A stretch of DNA of 25,257 bases from Prevotellamassilia sp. (GTDB lineage: Bacteria; Bacteroidota; Bacteroidia; Bacteroidales; Bacteroidaceae), in the NCBI GenBank assembly GCA_009775705.1, contig VSQE01000034.1:1-25257 (forward strand), given 5' to 3'. This document shows, piece after piece, positions 1-5,952 of the stretch. The notes under the pieces were generated by a model. It was given only the letters and a program-made list of their open reading frames with translations. It was not told the origin of the DNA and did no database searches. The translations under genes and the position numbers were made by a program. How positions within the stretch are numbered: position 1 is the first letter of the stretch; each line of letters opens with the position of its first letter.

Positions 1-314
1 CGGGCACCGGCCGAGGCGACGGGCGCGAGCGGCCCTTCCGTGTCCTCGACCAAATAGATTTTGCGCAGGGTCTCGTCGAGCGGCAGACCCACGGCGGTTC
101 CGGCGGGCGAGACGTGCTTGAAGGAGGTGGCGGCGGGCAGGCCGGTGGCTCTTTTCAGTTCGCTTACGAGTTGCCAGCCGTTGAGGGCATCGAGAAAATT
201 GATGTAGCCCGGGCGGCCGCCGAGTACCTGGATGGGGAGTTCGCCCTCGTCCATGTAGATGCGCGAAGGCTTCTGGTTGGGATTGCACCCGTACTTTAAT
301 GCCAGTTCTTTCAT
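1..314 (-). CDS. AICAR transformylase (stand-alone PurH-like), 5' part only
   Basis: The reading frame starts at an ATG at 314 and runs off the left edge of the window, so about 104 N-terminal residues are visible. It begins directly in the AICAR formyltransferase fold: LKYGCNPNQ (residues 6-14) matches the LRYGENPHQ-type opening of the second PurH domain, and SFKHVSP (64-70) contains the Lys66-His67 pair equivalent to the catalytic KH motif. The N-terminal IMP cyclohydrolase domain of bifunctional PurH is absent, which fits the stand-alone transformylases of Bacteroidales. The enzyme transfers a formyl group from 10-formyl-tetrahydrofolate to AICAR in purine synthesis. It is transcribed divergently from the efflux operon, from a good promoter about 30 nt upstream. 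The C-terminal part and downstream genes are outside the window. Confidence 0.85.
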   Translation of the reverse strand, partial: MKELALKYGCNPNQKPSRIYMDEGELPIQVLGGRPGYINFLDALNGWQLVSELKRATGLPAATSFKHVSPAGTAVGLPLDETLRKIYLVEDTEGPLAPVASAGA

Positions 315-345
315 GTGGTTTGTATGGATTGTTTTTTTCTGACTG

Positions 346-378
346 CAAAGATAGGATTTTTTTGCTTGTAATCAGAAA
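346..378 (-). promoter_or_regulatory. Promoter of the AICAR transformylase gene
   Basis: On the minus strand TATCTTTG (353-346) is a perfect match to the Bacteroidota -7 element TAnnTTTG. A TTTC at 378-375 lies 21 nt upstream as an imperfect -33 element. The predicted start falls near 340, giving a leader of about 27 nt before the ATG at 314. Confidence 0.7.
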
Positions 379-393
379 GGCGAGCCGGCTAAT

Positions 394-425
394 TGTCTTT
401 CCTTCCGGAAGGTATGGAAAAGACA
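394..425. repeat. Nested palindrome upstream of the AICAR transformylase promoter
   Basis: The outer arms TGTCTTT (394-400) and AAAGACA (419-425) are complementary and enclose a perfect 12-bp palindrome CCTTCCGGAAGG (401-412) plus a short spacer. The element sits roughly 16-47 bp upstream of the -33 element of the minus-strand promoter. That is a plausible place for a regulator site, but no regulator can be named and it has no T-tract that would mark a terminator. Confidence 0.4.
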
Positions 426-472
426 GACCTGTTTTTATTTCCCGAGTGCCGGTTGGCGAGGGAGCGTCCCGA

Positions 473-633
473 AATTTTTTCAAAAAATTATGTACAGACT
501 TTAACGTATCTCCGGAAAGTTTAACATCAAAGTTTTTCGGAAAAACTCCAGAAACGGACCTTTTTTTCACAAGATAGTATGTTTTTCAAAAAAGTTCCGA
601 CCTTTTTTTAAAAAGATCGGATGTTTTTTTCAC
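473..633. repeat. Cluster of A/T-run dyads and direct repeats
   Basis: Several dyads made of T-runs facing A-runs occur within about 160 bp: AATTTTTT-C-AAAAAATT (473-489), AGTTTTT-CGG-AAAAACT (531-547), TTTTT-C-AAAAA (582-592), and the 24-bp imperfect hairpin CCGAcCTTTTT-tt-AAAAAGaTCGG (597-620). A direct repeat of the form CGGAnnTTTTTTTCAC occurs at 555-570 and 618-633. No coding potential is seen. The function is unknown. The site could bind a nucleoid protein or be a degenerate terminator array. Confidence 0.5.
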
Positions 634-644
634 GTTAAGTGACG

Positions 645-667
645 AAAAAAACCGCCCGTCAGGCGGC
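645..667 (-). terminator. Intrinsic terminator
   Basis: The stem CCGCC (652-656) pairs with GGCGG (662-666) around a five-base loop. On the minus strand it is followed by seven T residues, and on the plus strand only by a short T-run, so minus-strand termination is favoured. Confidence 0.65.
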
Positions 668-691
668 TTTTCAGGGTTCTTCTACTTTGCT
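645..691 (-). ncRNA. Candidate short RNA with its own promoter and terminator
   Basis: A perfect Bacteroidota promoter (TTTG at 727-724, 20-nt spacer, TATATTTG at 703-696) is followed after only about 25 nt by a GC-rich hairpin with a seven-T tail (667-645), all on the minus strand. The predicted transcript of about 45 nt contains no ATG. It could be a small RNA, or an early-terminating leader whose read-through would enter the AICAR transformylase region. Both signals are clear in the sequence. That a stable RNA exists is inference. Confidence 0.4.
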
Positions 692-695
692 GATG

Positions 696-727
696 CAAAT
701 ATACAACGTCGGCGGGCGAAAAGCAAA
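696..727 (-). promoter_or_regulatory. Strong Bacteroidota promoter in the divergent region
   Basis: The minus strand carries TTTG (727-724), a spacer of exactly 20 nt (723-704) and TATATTTG (703-696). No minus-strand ORF follows before the hairpin at 667-645, so the promoter drives either a short RNA or a long leader toward the AICAR transformylase gene. Confidence 0.6.
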
Positions 728-899
728 TGTTAATTAACCTACGTTTACATTAGGCCCGAAACAGCCTTTTGGCCTATCGCCGCTAAACGTGAAGCGACCA
801 GGGCTCTTTTTAGCAGTTCCCGCCTGTCGGTCTGTCGGCTTCGTTTCTTCCCGTCCCGTGATGTTTTTTGGGGCGGGCAGACAAAAAATACCGATTTTG

Positions 900-931
900 T
901 TTGGTGGAGAAAACTATTTGCTCTACATTTG
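900..931 (+). promoter_or_regulatory. Promoter of the ABC/efflux operon
   Basis: TTTG (900-903), a 20-nt spacer and TACATTTG (924-931) match the Bacteroidota promoter consensus exactly. The predicted start lies near 936-938, giving a leader of about 35 nt before the ATG at 973. The start point falls inside the AGTGTA-N12-TACACT dyad. Confidence 0.75.
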
Positions 932-932
932 C

Positions 933-956
933 AGTGTACTACATAACTGTTACACT
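933..956. promoter_or_regulatory. Candidate GntR/YtrA-type operator
   Basis: A perfect 6-bp inverted repeat, AGTGTA (933-938) and TACACT (951-956), is separated by 12 bp and begins 2 bp after the -7 element, covering the predicted transcription start. A dyad of this size fits a dimeric winged-helix repressor of the GntR family, and the third gene of the operon encodes one. Autorepression is therefore the likely mode, but this is inferred from position and symmetry only. Confidence 0.6.
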
Positions 957-972
957 ATAATTATAAGATAAA

Positions 973-1818
973 ATGTTGGAAATAAAGAATGTAACGTTTG
1001 GCTATGGACTCCGCGGTTCTGAGATTTTCAAGGATTTCAGTCTGCAACTGGCTCCGAACGGCATCTATGGCCTCTTCGGCAAGAACGGTACGGGCAAGTC
1101 TACGCTTCTGTATCTGATGAGCGGCCTGTTGCGTCCGCAGCAGGGGCGGGTGGAGATAGACGGGTTGTGTCCGCAGGATCGGCGGCCGGAACTGCTCCGG
1201 GAAATTTTCTTAGTGCCCGAAGAGTTTGAACTGCCCGACATTTCGCTGGAGCGGTACGTCTCGCTCAACGAAGGTTTTTATCCCCGTTTCAGCCGCGAGG
1301 TGCTGGCCGGATGTCTGGCCGATTTCGACTTGCCCGGCACGTTGCGCTTGGGGCAGTTGTCGATGGGGCAGAAGAAAAAGGTCTACATGAGTTTCGCTCT
1401 GGCGGCGGGAACGCGCGTGCTGCTGATGGACGAACCTACCAACGGACTCGACATCCCCTCGAAGAGCCAGTTCCGCAAAGTCATCTCGCGCCACATGGCC
1501 GACGACCGCATCCTGGTGATCTCCACCCACCAGGTGAGGGACGTGGAGATGCTCATTGATCACGTGGTGATGCTGGACGGCACGCGCCTGCTGCTGAACA
1601 TGCCGCTGACGGACATCGGCAAGGCTCTTTGTTTTGAGGAGCGGTCGGCCGGAACGGATACGTCCGACGCGCTCTATGTGCAGCCTTCCGTTCACGGCAA
1701 CAGCGTAGTGCGGGCCAATGCCGGAGAAGAGGACACACCGGTCGATCTGGAACTTCTCTTCAACGCCTTGCTGCAGCGGCCGGATCTGTTAGGGAAAAAC
1801 GGTAGCCGTCCCGAATGA
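973..1818 (+). CDS. ABC transporter ATP-binding protein (YtrB-like)
   Basis: The 281-residue product is a complete nucleotide-binding domain. Walker A is GKNGTGKST (36-44), the signature is LSMGQ (129-133) instead of LSGGQ, Walker B is LLMDEPTNGLD (150-160), and the H-loop histidine is His186. The usual Q-loop glutamine is not evident. The corresponding stretch reads FLVPEE (79-84). The C-terminal tail of about 70 residues (210-281) is poorly conserved in character. It is the first gene of the operon, 28 bp before a six-TM protein that is probably its membrane partner. Together they would form an ABC-2-type transporter like YtrB with YtrC/YtrD. The substrate is unknown. The start at 973 is supported by the promoter about 40 nt upstream. 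Confidence 0.9.
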   Translation: MLEIKNVTFGYGLRGSEIFKDFSLQLAPNGIYGLFGKNGTGKSTLLYLMSGLLRPQQGRVEIDGLCPQDRRPELLREIFLVPEEFELPDISLERYVSLNEGFYPRFSREVLAGCLADFDLPGTLRLGQLSMGQKKKVYMSFALAAGTRVLLMDEPTNGLDIPSKSQFRKVISRHMADDRILVISTHQVRDVEMLIDHVVMLDGTRLLLNMPLTDIGKALCFEERSAGTDTSDALYVQPSVHGNSVVRANAGEEDTPVDLELLFNALLQRPDLLGKNGSRPE

Positions 1819-1846
1819 AATCTTAATTTTATCCAAACTGAAAACA

Positions 1847-2677
1847 ATGAAAAATATGCCATCCTTTGATTTTCGCCGTTTCATGATGTTGCTGGGCCAC
1901 GAGCTGGCGGGCAACTGGCGCAGGCACCTGAGGGAATTCCTCGTGTTCTATGTGGTGTTCCTTGCCTGCATAGGCTCTGTTTTTTATGTTCCGAGCCGTT
2001 ATGGCATTGGACCCGATGTGGTGGATCACTGGACCTACCCCGATGAAGCGACCATGTTCGAGAGTGCCGTTTGGGCAGTCTCGATAGCGTTTTATGTGTT
2101 GCTGGTGTATGGCGTGAGCCTTACGTTCTCCCATCTTTACACCAGGCAGCAGCGCATAGCCTGGCTGATGCTTCCGGCCACGAATCTTGAAAAATTCCTG
2201 GCGCGGGTGCTTGTCTACAGTGTCTTGTGGTCCGTGGCCCTGCTTGTGGCCCTGGTGCTGGCCGATGTCACACGCATGCTGGTGTTTCCTCTGTTCGGCC
2301 ACGGCTATTCCTCGCTGTTGCCGGAGCTGGAGAGCAGATGGAGAGCGTATGCGGAAGATTTCTTCTACTCAGGCCTCGGGTATCAGTCGCAGATCGTCCT
2401 TTCGTATGTGGCGCTGTTGACGGGCAGCGCGCTTTTCCGGCGTTACGCGCTGGTCAAGACCGCTTTCGGACTGTTCCTGGCATCCCTGTTGATATTGCTG
2501 ATTGCCGACATGGGCCGGTTCAGAAATCTTTTGTTCCTGGACAACGTGACGGTGCAGGTGTGGAATGTGGTGCTGATAGCCGGCGGATTGTGGCTGTCGT
2601 GGCGGCAGGTGTCGCACATGCAGGTCATTCCGCGGCATAATTCCTTGTTGAAATTAAGAAAGAGAAAAGAAGCATGA
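1847..2677 (+). CDS. ABC-2-type transporter permease (six predicted TM segments)
   Basis: The 276-residue product has about six hydrophobic segments (roughly 31-48, 71-93, 119-139, 181-198, 202-221 and 236-252) and a basic C-terminal tail. The motif LMLPATNLEKFLAR (107-120), between TM2 and TM3, resembles the MLPAS..EKF..R element that I recall from Bacteroidota ABC-2-like permeases. It follows the ATPase gene by 28 bp and overlaps the GntR gene by an ATGA, so the three are translationally linked. It is most likely the membrane half of the first transporter. There is no enzymatic motif and the substrate cannot be predicted. Confidence 0.75.
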   Translation: MKNMPSFDFRRFMMLLGHELAGNWRRHLREFLVFYVVFLACIGSVFYVPSRYGIGPDVVDHWTYPDEATMFESAVWAVSIAFYVLLVYGVSLTFSHLYTRQQRIAWLMLPATNLEKFLARVLVYSVLWSVALLVALVLADVTRMLVFPLFGHGYSSLLPELESRWRAYAEDFFYSGLGYQSQIVLSYVALLTGSALFRRYALVKTAFGLFLASLLILLIADMGRFRNLLFLDNVTVQVWNVVLIAGGLWLSWRQVSHMQVIPRHNSLLKLRKRKEA

Positions 2678-3075
2678 AGTTCAAGGACGGACAACCTATT
2701 TATGTGCAGATAGCGGAGCGACTGTCCGACGAGATCATTTCGGGCAAGTACCCGCCCGACGGACGTGTGCCCGGGGTGAGGGAGTATAGCGTGATGTTCG
2801 AGGTGAATATCAACACGACGGTGCGGGCATACGACCTGCTGGCCATGCGCGGCATCATCTCGCAGCGGCGCGGGCTGGGCTATTTTGTCACCGAAGACGC
2901 TCAGCGGCTGATTCTTTATACGCGCCGGCGGGAGTTCTTCGAGGGCGACCTGCCCGAGCTGCAACGCCGGATGACCCTGCTGGATATCAGTCTGGAAGAT
3001 GTGGTCAACGCATTGAAAAATAATAAATTGGGGGGGTGCTCTGTGGAAGATCAGGGTTCCGCGCCCCAGCTATGA
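2674..3075 (+). CDS. GntR family transcriptional regulator, YtrA type
   Basis: The 133-residue protein begins with a GntR winged helix-turn-helix (about 8-74): QPIYVQIAERLSDEI, then VPGVREYSVMFEVNINTTVRAY, then RRGLGYFVT. Only about 55 residues follow, which is the short helical C-terminus typical of the YtrA subfamily and not the large effector domain of FadR- or HutC-type members. Its start overlaps the stop of the permease gene (ATGA at 2674-2677). It probably dimerises and represses the operon through the dyad at 933-956. A run of seven G (3030-3036) lies near the 3' end. A one-base change there would alter only the last 15 or so residues. Confidence 0.9.
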   Translation: MKFKDGQPIYVQIAERLSDEIISGKYPPDGRVPGVREYSVMFEVNINTTVRAYDLLAMRGIISQRRGLGYFVTEDAQRLILYTRRREFFEGDLPELQRRMTLLDISLEDVVNALKNNKLGGCSVEDQGSAPQL

Positions 3076-3114
3076 CATAGCAGTATATCACTAAAAAATA
3101 AAAAGAAAAGTAGT

Positions 3115-3912
3115 ATGAAAAGATTGTGTTATTCCGTTCTGATGGCAATGGTTTTCATGTTGATCTCGTGTGCGGATTTTGTATCGGACAAACGGGTAAA
3201 GGGAAACGGGAAGATGGTGACGAAGAATGTCTCCGTGGGTGATTTCCAGGAAATATCCGTGGCGCAGGCCATCCGGCTGGTGTTTGTGCAGCAGCCTGGC
3301 CGGCCCAGGGTAGAGGTGCGGACGGACGAGAACATCCATCCCTTGCTGGACATCGCCGTGGAGCATGGAGAACTGAACGTGCGTTACAAACGGAACGTGC
3401 AGGTGAGGAATGCGAGAACTGTGGTCACGGTCTATGCTCCGGACCTGAGCGGAGTAGAGGCTTCGAGCGCATCGTCGGTGGAGCTTCACAACGGATTGAA
3501 CCGCTATGGCAAACTGGAGATCGAGACTTCCAGTGCGGCCTCGCTGTCGGGTAAAGGTACCATACAGTGCAAGGAAGTGTCGCTGGAAGCGTCAAGTGCT
3601 TCCAGCCTTAAACTGAGCGGAGTGAAGACCGACATCCTGGACTGCGAGGCCTCCAGCGGAGCCGATGTGAAGGTAGAGGCGGTGAAAGCCGGCCGTGTGG
3701 ATTGCGAGGTGTCGAGCGGCGCGGATGTTGACCTGAGCGGCTCCGCACGCGAAGTGGACTTCGATGCGTCGAGCGGTGCGGACATCAATGCGGGCGGTCT
3801 GAAAGCGGAAACCGGCCAGGCGAAGGCATCGAGCGGAGCCGATGTGAGATGTAATGTAACGGGAAGGTTTTCCCGCAAAACCAGTTCGGGAGGTTCGGTC
3901 GTCAACGGCTGA
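3115..3912 (+). CDS. GIN-domain lipoprotein (DUF2807), beta-helix repeats
   Basis: The 265-residue product has a lipoprotein signal peptide with lipobox LISC, so Cys19 is the predicted acylated residue. The mature part matches the GIN/DUF2807 'head' domain pattern (VSVGDFQEISVAQAIRLVF at 39-57). It then gives eight serine-rich turns with a period of about 20 residues (SS pairs at 117, 139, 160, 180, 200, 219, 239 and 257), the later ones reading SSGADV. This is the signature of a right-handed beta-helix. It is probably anchored in the envelope. Lying in the operon between the GntR gene and the MacB-like ATPase gene, it may assist or sense the transporter, but no function is established for it here. 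Confidence 0.85.
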   Translation: MKRLCYSVLMAMVFMLISCADFVSDKRVKGNGKMVTKNVSVGDFQEISVAQAIRLVFVQQPGRPRVEVRTDENIHPLLDIAVEHGELNVRYKRNVQVRNARTVVTVYAPDLSGVEASSASSVELHNGLNRYGKLEIETSSAASLSGKGTIQCKEVSLEASSASSLKLSGVKTDILDCEASSGADVKVEAVKAGRVDCEVSSGADVDLSGSAREVDFDASSGADINAGGLKAETGQAKASSGADVRCNVTGRFSRKTSSGGSVVNG

Positions 3913-3932
3913 CCCCCTGACGGCAAGAGTAA

Positions 3933-4655
3933 ATGTCAGAGAAAATGATTCATCTGGAAAACATACACAAGACATACCATGCCGGAGCACCGCTGCATGT
4001 GCTCAAAGGCATCAGTCTGGACATCGGGGAAGGTGAGTTTGTCAGCATCATGGGAGCCTCGGGATCGGGCAAGAGCACGCTGCTCAACATCCTGGGCATT
4101 CTGGACAACTATGACGAAGGACTCTACACGCTGGGCGGCACGCCGGTGAAGAACCTGAGCGAGAGCCGCGCGGCCGACTACCGGAACCGGATGATCGGTT
4201 TCATCTTTCAGTCGTTCAACCTGATCCCGTTCAAGAACGCGATGGAGAATGTGGCGCTTCCGCTTTATTATCAGGGAGTGTCGCGCCGCAAGCGCAACGC
4301 GCTGGCATTGGAATACCTGGAACGTCTGGGTCTGAAAGAGTGGGCGCATCACATGCCCAACGAACTGAGCGGCGGACAGAAACAGCGTGTGGCCATTGCC
4401 CGGGCCATCATCACGAAGCCGAAGATCATTCTGGCGGACGAACCTACCGGAGCGCTCGACAGCAAGACTTCGGAGGAGGTGATGCAGCTGCTTACCCGCC
4501 TGAACGATGAGGGCATGACGGTGGTTGTCGTGACGCACGAGCGCGGCGTGGCCTACCGCACGCACAAGATTGTACATATCAAGGACGGACTCATCGGCGA
4601 GGTGGAGGAGAACCTCAACCCCTCGGCCTCTCCGTTCGGCGAACTGATGAAATGA
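3933..4655 (+). CDS. ABC transporter ATP-binding protein, MacB/LolD/YtrE type
   Basis: The 240-residue product is a canonical stand-alone nucleotide-binding domain. It has Walker A GASGSGKST (41-49), Q-loop Gln93 in FIFQSFNL, signature LSGGQKQR (145-152), Walker B IILADEPTGALD (165-176) and H-loop His202. The sequence type (IMGASGSGKSTLLNILG, DEPTGALDSKTS) is that of the MacB/LolD/FtsE group, which power FtsX-like mechanotransmission permeases. Two such permeases follow immediately. ATG 3933 is used, but ATG 3945 (MIHLEN) is also possible. The ATPase should energise the adaptor and channel encoded further on. Confidence 0.93.
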   Translation: MSEKMIHLENIHKTYHAGAPLHVLKGISLDIGEGEFVSIMGASGSGKSTLLNILGILDNYDEGLYTLGGTPVKNLSESRAADYRNRMIGFIFQSFNLIPFKNAMENVALPLYYQGVSRRKRNALALEYLERLGLKEWAHHMPNELSGGQKQRVAIARAIITKPKIILADEPTGALDSKTSEEVMQLLTRLNDEGMTVVVVTHERGVAYRTHKIVHIKDGLIGEVEENLNPSASPFGELMK

Positions 4656-4679
4656 AAAAAAGGAGAGGAGACAGCATAT

Positions 4680-5936
4680 ATGTATGATTCTTTGCTGGAA
4701 ATATGGGCCGGCCTGAAACGCAACAAACTGCGCACGGCCCTGACGGGACTTTCGGTCAGCGTAGGCATATTCCTGCTCATCGTTCTGCTTGGGGCCGGCA
4801 ATGGCCTCATACACGCCTTCGAGAACAACTCGGGACAGTGGGCCATGGACCTGGTGCGCGTGTGGCCGGGAATGACCTCGCGCCCTTACGGCGGACTGGA
4901 ATCCGGTCGTGAGATAAAGTTTGACCGCCGCGACATTGAACTGTCGGGGCGCGACTTCCCGGACCGGGTGACGGCCGTCGGGGCGGAAAATTCGCAAGGC
5001 GGCGTGACCGTCGTAAACGGCACGGAGGTGCAGTCTGCCTCGTTCAAAGGTGTCTTTCCCGACTATCGGGACATGAGCCGTGTCAAGCTGGTGGCCGGCC
5101 GTTACATCAACCGGACAGACCTCGTGAACAGCCGCAAGGTGATGGTCATCGGCGAAAAGGCGGCCCGCGAGCTTTTCGGCGGTGTGGACAAGGCGGTCGG
5201 GAAAATGCTGAAGGCCGACGGGAACATGTTCCGCGTCATCGGTATCTATTCGGACCGCGGACAGTGGGGCAGCATGGAGGCGCATGTACCTTTCACGACG
5301 GTGCAGACCATCTATAACAAGGGAAAGGACGTGCAGTCGCTGATGCTCCGCGTGAACGGAGTGGACGGGCAGGAAAGCAGCGAGGCCTTTAACAAGGACT
5401 ATCGCCGTGCCTTAGCGGCCCGTCACCGTTTCGATCCCGAGGACGAGAGCGCGGTGTGGTTGTGGAACACGTCTGTCGGCGCGAAGGAAAGCGCCATGGC
5501 GATGGGCATGTTGCGCAAGGCGCTCTGGATTGTCGGACTGTTCACTTTGCTTAGCGGTGTGGTGGGCATCTCCAACATCATGCTCATCACCGTCAAGGAG
5601 CGTACCCGCGAGTTCGGCATCCGCAAGGCACTCGGAGCGCGGCCGGCTTCGATATTGCGTTCCGTGTTGCTGGAAAGTGTCATCATTACCGCGTTCTTCG
5701 GCTACATCGGACTGGTAGCCGGCGTGGCGGCCACGGAGTATATGAATGTCGTGGCCGGCAGTCAGACCGTGAAGGTGGCGGGCATGGAAATGGAAGTGTT
5801 CAAGGACCCTACGGTGGACATGCCGGTAGCTTTGCAGGCGCTGGCAGTGCTGGTGGCGGCCGGACTGATTGCCGGTTTTGTCCCGGCGCGGAAGGCTGTG
5901 CGGGTGAAGCCTGTGGAGGCATTGAATGCCCGGTAA
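4680..5936 (+). CDS. FtsX/MacB-like permease, first copy
   Basis: The 418-residue protein has the MacB/FtsX layout: TM1 at 20-41, a large periplasmic MacB_PCD domain (about 42-280), then TM2-TM4 (281-303, 328-352, 383-402). The conserved cytoplasmic segment VKERTREFGIRKALGA (305-320) lies between TM2 and TM3. A strong Shine-Dalgarno-like AGGAGAGGAG lies upstream of the ATG at 4680. It carries no ATPase domain, so it must pair with the separate ATPase 24 bp upstream. It is similar in design to the next gene product but clearly diverged, which suggests a heterodimer. The closest functional analogy is a split MacB. LolC/LolE is less likely because an adaptor and a TolC gene are in the same operon. 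Confidence 0.9.
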   Translation: MYDSLLEIWAGLKRNKLRTALTGLSVSVGIFLLIVLLGAGNGLIHAFENNSGQWAMDLVRVWPGMTSRPYGGLESGREIKFDRRDIELSGRDFPDRVTAVGAENSQGGVTVVNGTEVQSASFKGVFPDYRDMSRVKLVAGRYINRTDLVNSRKVMVIGEKAARELFGGVDKAVGKMLKADGNMFRVIGIYSDRGQWGSMEAHVPFTTVQTIYNKGKDVQSLMLRVNGVDGQESSEAFNKDYRRALAARHRFDPEDESAVWLWNTSVGAKESAMAMGMLRKALWIVGLFTLLSGVVGISNIMLITVKERTREFGIRKALGARPASILRSVLLESVIITAFFGYIGLVAGVAATEYMNVVAGSQTVKVAGMEMEVFKDPTVDMPVALQALAVLVAAGLIAGFVPARKAVRVKPVEALNAR

Positions 5937-5952
5937 AGGAAGGAGGAAAGAC

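Larger units (their letters stand above)
315..972. other. 658-bp divergent intergenic region
   Basis: No convincing gene is present. The open frames here lack family features and are interrupted by T-runs and promoter elements. From left to right the region holds the AICAR transformylase promoter, a nested palindrome, the A/T dyad cluster, a short promoter-hairpin unit on the minus strand, and the promoter and operator of the plus-strand ABC operon. The stretch at about 730-895 shows nothing recognisable. Confidence 0.7.

Noticed and set aside
299..577. Plus-strand 92-codon open frame in the left intergenic region
   Set aside because: It overlaps the 5' end and promoter of the minus-strand AICAR transformylase gene, its product looks random, and it runs through the A/T dyads.
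789..971. Plus-strand 60-codon open frame ending just before the ABC ATPase gene
   Set aside because: It spans the promoter and operator of the operon and has no family features or ribosome site.
3461..3900. DNA-level tandem repeat array or CRISPR-like repeats
   Set aside because: The periodicity of about 60 bp is at protein level (beta-helix turns). The DNA copies are diverged and there are no spacers.
3936..5285. Long minus-strand open frame of 449 codons opposite the MacB-like ATPase and first permease
   Set aside because: It is a shadow of two well-supported genes. The product is rich in His, Arg and Gln with no domain, as expected for antisense reading of GC-rich genes.
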